A DNA stretch of 64,000 nt from Planctomycetota bacterium (GCA_027625095.1 JAQBXN010000021.1:1-64000); one strand, 5' to 3'. Shown: positions 50,783 to 59,612, counted from the stretch's first letter. The notes: generated from the sequence alone by a model not told the origin. Program-made: numbers and translations.

Positions 50783-51370
50783 ATGGCTGTAAGTGCCGCA
50801 CAGATTAAAGAACTCAGAGAGTCAACTGGCGGGGGCGTCATGGAGTGCAAAAAGGCCCTCGAAGAGGCCGGCGGTGACCTGGCCAAGGCCAAGGAAATCC
50901 TCAAGCTCATGAATGCCAAGACCGTTGAAAAAAAGGCCGGCCGCGTGGCAGGCATGGGCAAAATCGTTTCCTACATCCATCCCCCCGGCCGTATCGGAGT
51001 TCTGGTGGAAATGCGCTGTGAGACAGATTTCGTGGCCAACAATCCCGAATTCATCGCATTGTCTAAAGACATCTGCATGCATATCGCAGCCATGTCGCCG
51101 GCCGCCGTCAATCGTGAAAGCATTCCGGAAGAGACAGTGAATCTCCAGAAAGAACTCTTTCGGGAAGAGGTCAAGGATAAGCCTGCTGCCATCCAGGAAA
51201 AGATTCTTGAAGGCAAGCTCAATGCTTTCTTCAAAGAAATGACACTGCTCGATCAGCCGTTCGCCAAGGACACCAAGGTGACGGTGGGTGAGCACATCAA
51301 ATCAAAAATTGGTTTGTTGCAGGAAAACATCACTGTCGCCCGCATGGTGCGATGGGAGACCAACACTTAA
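50783..51370 (+). CDS. tsf: elongation factor Ts, short form
   Basis: Guanine-nucleotide exchange factor for EF-Tu. At 195 residues it is the short form, lacking much of the C-terminal subdomains of the E. coli protein (about 280). The N-terminal UBA-like domain IKELRESTGGGVMECKKALEEA and the EF-Tu-contacting RCETDFVANNPEF are intact. An AAGGAG Shine-Dalgarno precedes the ATG. A strong terminator lies directly after the stop. Confidence 0.96.
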   Translation: MAVSAAQIKELRESTGGGVMECKKALEEAGGDLAKAKEILKLMNAKTVEKKAGRVAGMGKIVSYIHPPGRIGVLVEMRCETDFVANNPEFIALSKDICMHIAAMSPAAVNRESIPEETVNLQKELFREEVKDKPAAIQEKILEGKLNAFFKEMTLLDQPFAKDTKVTVGEHIKSKIGLLQENITVARMVRWETNT

Positions 51371-51373
51371 TTT

Positions 51374-51407
51374 AATAAGGCAGGCATTTTTGCCTGCCTT
51401 ATTTTTT
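51374..51407 (+). terminator. intrinsic terminator after tsf
   Basis: A 13-bp stem (AATAAGGCAGGCA with TGCCTGCCTTATT) with a TTTT loop and a T-run at 51402-51407. It sits only 4 bases after the tsf stop. pyrH and frr must rely on read-through or a separate promoter. Confidence 0.9.
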
Positions 51408-51450
51408 GCCCACCAGGACTCGGTGGGTTGCACCGAAAAGAGAGGGATTG

Positions 51451-52197
51451 ATGCCACAAGACGTTTTAAGCCCAGAGCCAGTGACTAAACGGCGCGGCAA
51501 ACCTTTCGGTCGAGTATTGCTCAAGATCAGCGGGGAGGCATTCGGTGAAAAAGGAGTTTCCGGGGAAATCGTTGACTCCATCGCCACTCAGGTGAAAGAT
51601 GTGGCCGCAGGATCCACTGAGCTGGCAGTGGTGGTCGGAGGCGGCAACATCATTCGCGGCCAGACCCTGGCCAGCTCCGGTATCAATCGCGCGACTGCGG
51701 ACTACATGGGAATGCTCGGTACGGTCATCAACGCCATGGCCCTCCAGGACATCCTTGAAGAGATGGGTGTGCCTACCCGCGTACTCAGCGCACTTACCAT
51801 CCAGGAAGTTGCTGAACCGTACGTCCGCCGCCGTGCAATGCGACACCTGGAGAAAGGTCGCGTCGTCATCTTCGCCGGAGGTACCGGCAACCCGCATTTC
51901 ACCACAGACACTACAGCGGCACTCCGGGCCACCGAGATTGGTGCTGAGGTCGTCCTCAAAGCCACAAAGGTTGACGGCATCTACGATAAAGATCCCATCA
52001 CCAACAGTGATGCCGTCCGCTTCAAAAGCCTTACATACCTGGACGTCCTGAACAAGAGACTCCAGGTGATGGATGCCACCGCCATCACTCTTTGTATGGA
52101 ACACCAGATGCCAATCATCGTTTTCGACCTAAAAAAAGAAGGCAACATCGAACGGGTCATACGAGGCGAAGACATTGGAACTTACGTAGGAGATTAG
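51451..52197 (+). CDS. pyrH: UMP kinase
   Basis: Phosphorylates UMP to UDP with ATP; amino-acid kinase fold. [11 protein letters not shown] near the N-terminus, [39 protein letters not shown] and [13 protein letters not shown] are diagnostic. The 248-residue reading starts at MPQDVL, with an AGAGAGGG Shine-Dalgarno; the frame opens 15 codons earlier inside the terminator region and is not used. It overlaps nothing and is followed by frr after 12 bases. Confidence 0.96.
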   Translation: MPQDVLSPEPVTKRRGKPFGRVLLKISGEAFGEKGVSGEIVDSIATQVKDVAAGSTELAVVVGGGNIIRGQTLASSGINRATADYMGMLGTVINAMALQDILEEMGVPTRVLSALTIQEVAEPYVRRRAMRHLEKGRVVIFAGGTGNPHFTTDTTAALRATEIGAEVVLKATKVDGIYDKDPITNSDAVRFKSLTYLDVLNKRLQVMDATAITLCMEHQMPIIVFDLKKEGNIERVIRGEDIGTYVGD

Positions 52198-52209
52198 GAG
52201 AACCACACA

Positions 52210-52770
52210 GTGCCAGTAGATGAAATTCTCTTTGAAGCCGAAGAAAAGATGGAGAATGCGGTCGCCATTCTCGAAAAAGAATACCGAACCATCCGTACAG
52301 GCCGTGCCTCCCCGGCGCTCGTCGACAACTTGAAAGTGGATGCGTACGGCGTATCCACCCCGCTCAAGCAGCTCGGCTCGGTCGGCGCGCCCGATCCGCG
52401 TCAGTTGGTCATCCGCCCCTTCGACCGCGGCACTATCGGCGACATCGAGAAGGCGATCATGAAATCAGACCTCGGCCTGCAGCCTAACAACGATGGGAAG
52501 CTTATTCGCATCCCAATCCCACCACTCAGCGAGGAGCGTCGGCGTCAGCTTTCCGGACGCTTGAAAGAGATGGCCGAAGAGGCGAGGGTGAGCATTCGCA
52601 ACGTGCGTCGCGACGCAAACAAGCAGATAGACGCAGAAAAAAAGGACGGTCTCATACCGGAAGACAGCGCCTTCACCGCTAAAGAAGCGACCTTGGAGCT
52701 CACCAAGAAGTTCGAGGCGAACGTCACCAGAATCTTCGACGCCAAGACCACGGAAGTGATGGAGGTCTGA
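52210..52770 (+). CDS. frr: ribosome recycling factor
   Basis: Splits the post-termination ribosome with EF-G. The 186-residue length is normal. Landmarks are LEKEYRTIRTGRASPALVDNLKVDAYG, PLKQLGSVGAPDPRQLVIRPFD and RDANKQIDAEKKDGLIPED. The start is GTG with an AGGAG Shine-Dalgarno. It ends the rpsB-tsf-pyrH-frr cluster; uppS and cdsA, often next in other genomes, are at 1438-3025. Confidence 0.97.
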   Translation: MPVDEILFEAEEKMENAVAILEKEYRTIRTGRASPALVDNLKVDAYGVSTPLKQLGSVGAPDPRQLVIRPFDRGTIGDIEKAIMKSDLGLQPNNDGKLIRIPIPPLSEERRRQLSGRLKEMAEEARVSIRNVRRDANKQIDAEKKDGLIPEDSAFTAKEATLELTKKFEANVTRIFDAKTTEVMEV

Positions 52771-52775
52771 GGCGA

Positions 52776-53588
52776 TTACTGACTCGAAGTGATCCCACCG
52801 TCCACATACACCGTCTGCCCGGTCACGAAGTTCGAAGCCGGCGTGCAGAAAAACATACAGGGGCCGACACAATCTTTCGGATCGGCGATGCGGCCGAGCG
52901 GGATGCGGGCAAGCAGTGCTTTACGGAATTCCGGATTCTCCATCACGTGCCGAATCATCTCGGTGTAGACAAACGTCGGGGCCACCCCGTTGACAGTAAT
53001 GTTGTGCGGAGCGAGCTCCATCGCATGCTGCTTAACGAGCATGACCATCGCGCCCTTGGTGCTGCAGTAAGCCGAGTAACCCCGATCACGAATCCCAAGC
53101 TGTGAACGAACCGAAAGCAGGTGACATTGTTTACCTCCGTCACCCTGTCCCATCTGGTGTCTGGCCGCGGCCTGCGCCAGAAACATCGCGGATTTCAAAT
53201 TCACGCGATAGACCTCGTCGTATGCCTCTTCAGTGACATCCCAAAGCCGCTCCTCACGCTGGATGCCGACGCAGTTCATCAGGATGTCGAGCCGTCCGTA
53301 AGTCTCGGCCACGAAGTCCGTGGACTTTTTGATGTCGTCGACCGAGTTTACATCGACGGTCGTATTCGTCGCTTCATAGCCAGCATCTTTGATCGCTCTG
53401 GCGAGCTCCTCGCCCTTCTCAGCGCTGCGACCAGAGATGACCACCTTCGCCCCCGCCTTTGCCAGGCCCCAGCAAAGGGCCTCGCCGATACCACCATACC
53501 CCCCGGGCACGTAGGCGACCTTACCGCTGGCATCGAAGAGTCCGTTCAGTTCTTTATCAAAATCAACTTTGGGAGTGATCTGTTCCAT
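52776..53588 (-). CDS. short-chain dehydrogenase/reductase (SDR)
   Basis: A 270-residue classical SDR. The cofactor loop is VPGGYGGIGEAL, the NAG-type motif reads NCVGIQ, the active-site Tyr-Lys pair is YCSTK with the Ser in LLSVRSQ, and VNGVAPTFVYTEM follows. The C-terminal TGQTVYVDGG is typical. Sequence style is close to gluconate 5-dehydrogenase/KduD-like enzymes, which would suit the sugar-acid context, but the substrate is not proven. It converges on frr, 5 bases away. Confidence 0.92.
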   Translation of the reverse strand: MEQITPKVDFDKELNGLFDASGKVAYVPGGYGGIGEALCWGLAKAGAKVVISGRSAEKGEELARAIKDAGYEATNTTVDVNSVDDIKKSTDFVAETYGRLDILMNCVGIQREERLWDVTEEAYDEVYRVNLKSAMFLAQAAARHQMGQGDGGKQCHLLSVRSQLGIRDRGYSAYCSTKGAMVMLVKQHAMELAPHNITVNGVAPTFVYTEMIRHVMENPEFRKALLARIPLGRIADPKDCVGPCMFFCTPASNFVTGQTVYVDGGITSSQ

Positions 53589-53598
53589 AGCGTTGCCT

Positions 53599-53619
53599 CG
53601 TAATGCGTGATACGTAATC
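53599..53619 (-). repeat. heptad array (TTACGTA family) upstream of the SDR gene
   Basis: CGTAATG, CGTGATA and CGTAATC in register on the plus strand (GATTACG-type units in the sense of the SDR gene), 10 bases before its start codon. Confidence 0.75.
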
Positions 53620-53627
53620 AGAAACTT

Positions 53628-53843
53628 CTAACTTGCTTGCGGCTCTTTCTGTTCGCCGGGCTTATTCCATCCATCGAGGCGCTCAAGTAATTCATTCGTT
53701 GTGATGGGATTACCTGAGTCTGCGTCTTGCTTTCCTTCCATGACACGGCCTACGAATTCGACTTCCTACAAGATTTCATCAAGTGAGCTTTTGGTTGGCA
53801 TCCACTTAATGGTCTCAATTACCAGGTCTCTAAGGCTTTTCAC
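53628..53843 (-). pseudogene. antitoxin-like gene broken by an in-frame TAG
   Basis: A 71-codon frame reading from GTG (MKSLRDLVIETIKWMPTKSS) to a tail GWNKPGEQKEPQAS, interrupted only by a TAG at codon 26 (53766-53768). Across the stop the reading continues sensibly (SLDEIL, stop, EVEFVGRVMEGKQD), matching the layout of a common small antitoxin family with LRDLVIETI...EGL-type helices. One base change from GAG or CAG would give the stop. No toxin gene adjoins. The same reading could be recoded or truncated, but a decayed gene is simplest. Confidence 0.6.
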
Positions 53844-53946
53844 TGGATATATCTGTGGCTCTTGTGATGACTAAGTGGGCCACACCAGAATTACAATCCC
53901 GTTTATACCGCCCTCCTGTTCCTTCTGGACAGAATCTTCCAGCTTA

Positions 53947-53978
53947 CCATTCTTCCATCATTCCACCTTTCCACCTCT
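53947..53978 (+). repeat. octad array (CCATTCTT family), four units
   Basis: CCATTCTT, CCATCATT, CCACCTTT and CCACCTCT in perfect 8-base register. It overlaps the last codons and the stop (53958-53960) of the minus-strand ATPase gene. Two units are identical to units in the array at 33910. Confidence 0.85.
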
Positions 53979-54596
53979 CGCTTCATAAGTCTGCAGATTG
54001 CTGCCCAGATACTGCCGGACTCTCTCATCGGCGACGTAATCTTTCCAGGTATCAGCCTGGGTAATCTTGCCCTCGTAGACGAATAGAAATTCTTCGCACG
54101 TCTCTTCCATGATCTGCAGGTGATACTGCTCCATGGGATGCAGGCAGATGAAGACGAGTTTCCCGTCATTGCGAAGGGCGCGAAAGAAATCCAGCATGAA
54201 CCCGATGTAACCGTCCTGCGTATTGAATTGGGGCTCATCAAAAAGATGCACACTCGGGTAATGCTGACTGGCAGATTCAAGCAAGAACGACGGCTTTGTA
54301 CGTTTGATTCTTCGCACCTGATATGACTGGTGGTAATGAATCGCCAGGCGGTCTCGTTCGCGATATTTCACGTTATGGATATCCTGTCCCATGCAGATAA
54401 CGCTTCCTTCTGTGGGCGAATTACTGCCAGTCATCATCTCGAACAACGTGGTCTTGCCAGCCCCGTTCGCGCCCATCAGGCCGACGATCTTCGGCGCTTC
54501 GAATTTGAGATTCGCCTCGATTGAAAAGGTGACACGCTTGTTGAATACGCCCTGCGTGTAAATCTTCTTGATGTTGTCCAGAATCAGCATCCTCAT
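53958..54596 (-). CDS. atypical ABC ATPase lacking the signature motif
   Basis: A 212-residue ABC-type ATPase, the last gene of the liv-like operon. Walker A is GANGAGKTT (42-50), Walker B VHLFDEP, and an H-loop His is present in FICLHP. The helical subdomain with the LSGGQ signature is missing: only about 20 residues separate the Q-loop region (HYHQSYQ) from Walker B. Without it the protein should not form a standard ATP sandwich. It shares ATGA with livF. Its last residues (Arg-Gly-Gly-Lys-Val-Glu) and stop are coded by the octad array. Confidence 0.85.
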   Translation of the reverse strand: MRMLILDNIKKIYTQGVFNKRVTFSIEANLKFEAPKIVGLMGANGAGKTTLFEMMTGSNSPTEGSVICMGQDIHNVKYRERDRLAIHYHQSYQVRRIKRTKPSFLLESASQHYPSVHLFDEPQFNTQDGYIGFMLDFFRALRNDGKLVFICLHPMEQYHLQIMEETCEEFLFVYEGKITQADTWKDYVADERVRQYLGSNLQTYEARGGKVE

Positions 54597-55291
54597 ATTC
54601 CCAGCAATCTTTTGCGTTTATCTGCATCGATCAGCAGCTCTCGAGCCGGGCCTTCATGCACGATTGCCCCATGATCCATTACATAGACACGGTCCGAAAC
54701 CGATAACACGGTCTCCGCGTGCTGTTCGACCACAAGCGCTGCGACGCCTTCTGCCTTGATGCGCTTGATGGTGGACATCACATCTGCGACGACCTTGGGC
54801 GCCAGCCCCTGCGAAGGCTCATCGAAGAGCACAAGACCCGGCGAACCCAGCAACGCGCGTGAGATGGCGACCATTTGCATCTCCCCTCCCGAAAGGTTTT
54901 CGCATTCACGATCCATCAGGTACTCAACCGCGGAGAAAATCCCGAAAGTCTCGCTCAGCGTCCACGAACGGTATTTCGTTTTCTTCATGCCGAGTTCAAG
55001 GTTTCTTCGAACGGTAAGCGCAGGGAATATCCGCCGGTCATCGGGCACCCAACTGATCCCTGCACGTGCGATCTCGTGCGTTTTGCGGCGGGTGATCTCC
55101 TGTCCATCAAACACAATCGTACCGGACTTCGGTGGTGTGAGACCCAGGATAGAACGAATGGTCGTCGTCTTGCCGGCGCCGTTTGGTCCGAGCAGCGCGA
55201 CCACTTCACCTTCTCCGATATTCAGGCTGACATCGAAGAGTACGCGGGCTTCGCCGTAGTAGGTGCTGATGTTTTGAATTTTCAGAATCAT
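54593..55291 (-). CDS. livF: branched-chain amino acid/amide ABC transporter ATPase LivF
   Basis: A 232-residue ATP-binding subunit. Walker A GPNGAGKTT, signature LSGGEMQ, Walker B LVLFDEP followed by SQGLAP, and the switch His in VVEQHAE all stand in order. The DDRRIFPALTVRRNLELG stretch is typical of LivF. The start Met of MILKIQNISTYYG overlaps the livG stop by ATGA; an upstream start would lie within livG. It powers uptake with LivG. Confidence 0.94.
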   Translation of the reverse strand: MILKIQNISTYYGEARVLFDVSLNIGEGEVVALLGPNGAGKTTTIRSILGLTPPKSGTIVFDGQEITRRKTHEIARAGISWVPDDRRIFPALTVRRNLELGMKKTKYRSWTLSETFGIFSAVEYLMDRECENLSGGEMQMVAISRALLGSPGLVLFDEPSQGLAPKVVADVMSTIKRIKAEGVAALVVEQHAETVLSVSDRVYVMDHGAIVHEGPARELLIDADKRKRLLGI

Positions 55292-56031
55292 CCGAGTTTT
55301 CCGAGGTTTGATGCCTGCACCCACTTGTTTTGCTTGAGCTCATCCGGTGTGCCGCGGGCGATGACCTGTCCCCAATGAATGACCGAGATGGTGTCCGCCA
55401 GGCCGAACAAGAACGGCATGTCGTGCTCAATGATGACGAGCGTGGTCAGCTTACGAAGCTCCTGGATCAGCCCTGCCAGCCGGGCCATCTGGTCGCTCCC
55501 CAACCCTTGAGTTGGCTCATCCAGAAACAGCAGCCTCGGCGCAGCAGCGAGCGCGATACCGATCTCGAGGATGCGCTTGTTGCCATACGAAAGATCTTTG
55601 GCGTCCTGGGCCGCGAGTGCTTCAAGTCCTATTCGTTTGAGGATATCCCACGCTCTGTCCTGAATCTCAGAACTTCCCGCGACGTTCAGAAACATATTGA
55701 ATCCGCGCTGCCGGACCTCGGGAAGCGCGACCATGACATTCTGCAGGACACTGTAATCATCAAACACATTCATGATCTGAAACGACCGTGAAATGCCCTT
55801 TCGAGCGATGACTCTCTCCGGCAAGCCGGTTATGTTTTCACCATCGAAGAGCACCCTTCCCCGATCGGGTTTGTAATGTCCGGTCAGCACGTTGAAGCAG
55901 GTGGTCTTGCCCGCGCCGTTCGGCCCAATGATCCCGCTTACGGAGTTCTCTTCGAACGAAACGGTGATGTCTTCAAGGACAACCGTGTCGCCAAATCGTT
56001 TATGAAGATTGTGGGCTTCGAACAAAGGCAT
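55288..56031 (-). CDS. livG: branched-chain amino acid/amide ABC transporter ATPase LivG
   Basis: A 247-residue ATP-binding subunit of the LivG subfamily. Walker A GPNGAGKTTCFNVLTG, the ISRSFQIMNVFDDYSVLQNV Q-loop region, signature LSYGNKR, Walker B LLFLDEPTQGLG and IIEHDMPFLFGLAD are visible. The start codon is 9 bases from a heptad array that also codes the end of livM. It overlaps livF by ATGA. Confidence 0.94.
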   Translation of the reverse strand: MPLFEAHNLHKRFGDTVVLEDITVSFEENSVSGIIGPNGAGKTTCFNVLTGHYKPDRGRVLFDGENITGLPERVIARKGISRSFQIMNVFDDYSVLQNVMVALPEVRQRGFNMFLNVAGSSEIQDRAWDILKRIGLEALAAQDAKDLSYGNKRILEIGIALAAAPRLLFLDEPTQGLGSDQMARLAGLIQELRKLTTLVIIEHDMPFLFGLADTISVIHWGQVIARGTPDELKQNKWVQASNLGKLG

Positions 56032-56040
56032 GGAAGAAGG

Positions 56041-56068
56041 ATGGTTAATGGTTAATGGTTGATGGTTT
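56041..56068 (-). repeat. heptad array (CCATTAA family) between livM and livG
   Basis: ATGGTTA twice, ATGGTTG and ATGGTTT in register on the plus strand, so AACCAT-type units in the sense of the liv genes. The array holds the livM stop (TAA) and codes its last residues Ser-Thr-Ile-Asn-His. Same family at 60844 and 60955. Confidence 0.9.
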
Positions 56069-57223
56069 TCGGCCGGTGAGCTTACCTTTCGCGTCGTGCC
56101 AGATGCCCATGAGGCCCTCCGGCTTGAAGAGGATAATGGCCATGAAGCTCAGACCGAACCAGAGCGGCCAGGTAGGTGTCAGCGACCCAAGGACATCTCG
56201 CAGGATGAAGAAATAGAACACTCCGACAATTGGCCCCCAGAAGCTCACGAAGCCGCCGCCGATGACGGACATCATGACGATCTGACCTGAGAGATGGAGA
56301 CTCATCACCTCGGGGTACGCACCGGACTGGTGCTGCGCGAGCAAGCCTCCCGCGAGCCCGGCGAACGCGCCGGACAGAGTGAAACTGAACCACTTGTATA
56401 CCCGAACGTCGTAGCCAACGAATTTAGATCGCAACTCGTTCTGCTTCACCGCTTGAACGATCGCCCCAAATGGGGAATGCAGAATCATGCGGATGGCAAC
56501 TACCACCAGCATCAGGATGCCAAGCACGAAAAAGTAGCTGCCGAGCTCGGAATCGATATCGACCGAGCCTGTGATCAGGCGGACGTTGTTGATACGCCTT
56601 TTCGCTCGCGTCTGGTTACTTTGCTCTCCCCCAGGTTCCCCCTGCGCTGTCGAAGATATTTTCTGATAGGTAATCTGAATACCATCTTCACCCTTTGTCA
56701 GATCCGTCCACTTCATCGCGGTAAACCAGATCACCTGGCCGAAGGCGATGGTCAGCAATGCCAGATAAATCCCGCGCCTGTGCGAAATGAAAAGGGCGAC
56801 GAGTCCCGCAACACCAGCCGCGACGCACATACTGAGCAAGAGCCCAACCCAGAGGCTATCGCCCGCGTAGGTGGTCAAGCCTCCCTCCAAGTGGGTAAAG
56901 TCTTCTGCCCGCCAGGATGGGACAAGGAAACTCCTCGCTTTTTCACGAACGATTCCCTGTTGATAAAAGGCCATCGTATAGGCCCCGACGCCAAGAAACG
57001 CGCCGTGCCCGAAAGAGGGCAGACCGGCGTAGCCAAGCGCAAGGTTATAGGCCATCGCATAGAGACACCAGATGAGTACTTCGACGCCAAGATAGGAAAG
57101 CCCAAGCGCTTTGAAAACGAAAGCACCGATCCCGAGAGCGACAGCCATCACGGCAACCTCCCAGAGGTGCGCAACCGGTTTGATGGTTTCAGACGGTGAA
57201 GTGTTTTGGCGTGGGTCAGACAA
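56045..57223 (-). CDS. livM: branched-chain amino acid/amide ABC transporter permease LivM
   Basis: A 392-residue inner-membrane permease with about ten hydrophobic segments. LivM marks are YNLALGYAGLPSFGHGAFLGVGAY, ALLTIAFGQVIWF, RSKFVGYDVRVYKWFSFTLSGAFAGLAGGL and VIGGGFVSFWGPIVG. A polar insert near residues 180-215 (GEDGIQITYQKIS) is longer than usual. The C-terminal few residues and stop are made by a heptad repeat. It is part of a 59612-to-53958 operon. Confidence 0.94.
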   Translation of the reverse strand: MSDPRQNTSPSETIKPVAHLWEVAVMAVALGIGAFVFKALGLSYLGVEVLIWCLYAMAYNLALGYAGLPSFGHGAFLGVGAYTMAFYQQGIVREKARSFLVPSWRAEDFTHLEGGLTTYAGDSLWVGLLLSMCVAAGVAGLVALFISHRRGIYLALLTIAFGQVIWFTAMKWTDLTKGEDGIQITYQKISSTAQGEPGGEQSNQTRAKRRINNVRLITGSVDIDSELGSYFFVLGILMLVVVAIRMILHSPFGAIVQAVKQNELRSKFVGYDVRVYKWFSFTLSGAFAGLAGGLLAQHQSGAYPEVMSLHLSGQIVMMSVIGGGFVSFWGPIVGVFYFFILRDVLGSLTPTWPLWFGLSFMAIILFKPEGLMGIWHDAKGKLTGRKPSTINH

Positions 57224-57275
57224 TGTTCAAGGGTTTGTAATTCAACAGGAGCTGTCGCGGAGCATCAGCATTACC

Positions 57276-58232
57276 TTATGTGTCCAGCGCGCTCGCTTTT
57301 CCGAAGAGTCCCCGGCCACGAAAAGAGACGACTACAATCAACAGGATATACATTGCCATATTCTGCCAGGCATCGGCATAAGCCCCGGTGAGACCGGTTG
57401 CCAGTCCGACCAAGATGCCGGCGATCACTGAACCCCAGAAGCTGCCAACACCTCCGATGACCACAATCAGAAACGCAGGAATCACCGCATCAACGCCGAC
57501 ATGAGGACGCAGCCCCCAGACGCTGTCGACGCAGAGAACAATCCCAGCCAATGCAGCCAGCGCAGTACCGAATGCGAAAACAAAGAGGCGTAGTCGTGCG
57601 AGATTGATGCCGAGAGCCTGAACCATTTCGCTGTCGTGAGCACCGGCTTTGATGATGGCGCCATACTTCGTCTTTTCGATAAATAACCAGACGATGAGGA
57701 TGAGAAAAGTTGCAAAGGCACATGCAAAAATTCGGTATCGAAAAAGGATGACGCTCTCACCGATCAGAAAAATGCCCGTCATCTCGAAATTGCTGACAAA
57801 CGGCAGCGGGATGGCTGACGGAAGCATGATCGATTGTTCTTTGCTCCCCCAAAAAATCCGGATGGCTTCCTCAATAACGAGCGCGGCGCCAAAGGTCAGC
57901 AACAAACCGTAGAGTGGATCTTTCCCATAAGTTCGCCGCAGCATGATCTCAAGCAACATGCCCAACGCGGCCACCAGCAACGGCGCAAAGACCAATGCCA
58001 GCAGGTATCTTCCGAACAGGGATCCAGGGTCCGGTTCTGATGCACTGGAAAAAAGAACGGAGGGATTGATGATGGTCAGCGCGATATAGGCGCCGAGCGT
58101 GAAGAGCGAACCATGCGCCAGATTGATGACCTCCATCAAACCCACAATGAGCGTGAAGCCAAGGGCGATGAGAGCAAAGAGGAGGCCCAGGCTCAGGCCG
58201 TTTACGATATGGGGGATGAGGTTTTCAAGCAT
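57276..58232 (-). CDS. livH: branched-chain amino acid/amide ABC transporter permease LivH
   Basis: A 318-residue integral membrane permease. LivH marks are NGLSLGLLFALIALGFTLIVGLMEVINLAHGSLFTLGAY, YGLLLTFGAALVIEEAIRIFWG and VIPAFLIVVIGGVGSFWGSVIAGI. It pairs with LivM to make the channel. It follows the binding-protein gene by 18 bases in the same operon. Confidence 0.94.
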   Translation of the reverse strand: MLENLIPHIVNGLSLGLLFALIALGFTLIVGLMEVINLAHGSLFTLGAYIALTIINPSVLFSSASEPDPGSLFGRYLLALVFAPLLVAALGMLLEIMLRRTYGKDPLYGLLLTFGAALVIEEAIRIFWGSKEQSIMLPSAIPLPFVSNFEMTGIFLIGESVILFRYRIFACAFATFLILIVWLFIEKTKYGAIIKAGAHDSEMVQALGINLARLRLFVFAFGTALAALAGIVLCVDSVWGLRPHVGVDAVIPAFLIVVIGGVGSFWGSVIAGILVGLATGLTGAYADAWQNMAMYILLIVVVSFRGRGLFGKASALDT

Positions 58233-58250
58233 TGGGAGTCACCACCATGG

Positions 58251-59612
58251 TTACGCTCCCGCCGGCTCGTACTCCGGGGTCTCTTCGTATGATTCCAGCT
58301 TGGCTTTCTTCAGGGAATCTTCGTCTAAAGCGTCCTCCGGTTTCACCCAGGAGAGGAGCTTGAAAAGGTCGTCCTTTTCTGCTGGCTCCGAGTTCTGAGT
58401 TGCCATGTAGATTGTCTGCTGGAACTGATGGGTATCTGGATTCATCCATCCTCCGAAGTGCTGCATGCGATCTTCTGCAGTGAGCTTCGCCTTTTCGAGT
58501 TCTTTGATAATGGCGATGTTGTTGAGTGACTCGGCACGCTCTATCGCACGGAACAGTTCGCGGACGGCCATGTATCCGTTGTAGAGAACATTCCCCGGCA
58601 CCTTGACCTTCGCATCAGGAAATTGTGCTTGATAACGCGCAACAAATTCCTTTACACCGGGCAAATCGAGACGGTAATACCAGGTGGTGCCGAACACTCC
58701 GAACAGAGATGTCTGGCCGTAGATATCCGGCCAATCCTGCTGGTTGTTGATCCATGCGGGCGAATTGCCCATCCCCAGATCCATGACTTGCTTTCGCAGC
58801 ACTTTCTGATCATCGCCGGCGATCGCGGCTGCGACAACGTCCGGCTTGACCTGTCGAATCTTTATCAGGTAGGAGGAAAAATCGCGCGTGTTCTGGGGTA
58901 CCATAAATTCGTCAACAATCTCAACCCCTTCGGCCTCGGCCAGGGCTCGATTGGCCTTGGACGTGTTATGCCCCCATACGTAGTCGTTGGTTAGTAACAG
59001 CCATTTTTTGCCTACCGAGTTCACCGCATTCTTTACGGTAGCTCTGGCGAAATTCGTTCCATTACCGTCCCACACAAATTTCACCCGGTGCGCATTCTCT
59101 CCCGATTCGGTAGGCGAACTCGAGTTCGTGTTCAAGAAGATGCAGCCGTATTTTTGTGCCACTTGTGAGATAGCGTTCGCAACCCCGGAGCTGAGTGCTC
59201 CAACAAGGAAATTCACGTTCTCCTTCGCTATCATCTTCTCAGCGACTCGCGACCCGGCCGCCGCCTGGGATTCCGTATCCTGATGGACCGTCTCGATGGT
59301 CTTGCCGAGAAGACCGCCTTTGTCGTTGTATTCCTTGATGGCCATGGCCATGCCTCGCCTATCCATCTCACCGCTCGCCGCGAATTGGCCACTGGAATCA
59401 GAAGTGAGTCCGAGAAGGATCCGGCCATTCGCTGTCTTCGTATCGCTCTGAACGGCAGGTGGGATTTTCGGGACTTCAGGTTTCGCCAGCTCAGCCGGTT
59501 TCGATTCAGGCTGTTTCCCGCCCCCGCAACCGGCCAGACTCACCGCAGTTGCCGCCCCGGCAGTGCTTCGAATAAACGTGCGTCTTGTGAGCGATTTCCG
59601 TTGCTTGCTCAT
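58251..59612 (-). CDS. livK: branched-chain amino acid/amide ABC transporter substrate-binding protein
   Basis: A 453-residue periplasmic binding protein (type 1 fold, Peripla_BP_6). The N-terminus has both a twin-arginine motif (LTRRTFIRS) and a lipobox (LAGC), so it is probably a Tat-exported lipoprotein. The core shows ILLGLTSDSSGQFAASGEMDRRGMAMAIKEYN, VNFLVGALSSGVANAISQVA and the late NVLYNGYMAVREL. Long length and N-terminal Pro/Lys linker favour amide or urea-like ligands, but leucine-type is equally possible. It leads the operon. Confidence 0.93.
   Translation of the reverse strand: MSKQRKSLTRRTFIRSTAGAATAVSLAGCGGGKQPESKPAELAKPEVPKIPPAVQSDTKTANGRILLGLTSDSSGQFAASGEMDRRGMAMAIKEYNDKGGLLGKTIETVHQDTESQAAAGSRVAEKMIAKENVNFLVGALSSGVANAISQVAQKYGCIFLNTNSSSPTESGENAHRVKFVWDGNGTNFARATVKNAVNSVGKKWLLLTNDYVWGHNTSKANRALAEAEGVEIVDEFMVPQNTRDFSSYLIKIRQVKPDVVAAAIAGDDQKVLRKQVMDLGMGNSPAWINNQQDWPDIYGQTSLFGVFGTTWYYRLDLPGVKEFVARYQAQFPDAKVKVPGNVLYNGYMAVRELFRAIERAESLNNIAIIKELEKAKLTAEDRMQHFGGWMNPDTHQFQQTIYMATQNSEPAEKDDLFKLLSWVKPEDALDEDSLKKAKLESYEETPEYEPAGA

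Noticed and set aside
53766-53768. The in-frame TAG as a recoded (for example pyrrolysine) codon
   Set aside because: No pyl genes, no methyltransferase context and other genes in the window use TAG as a normal stop. A decayed gene is simpler.
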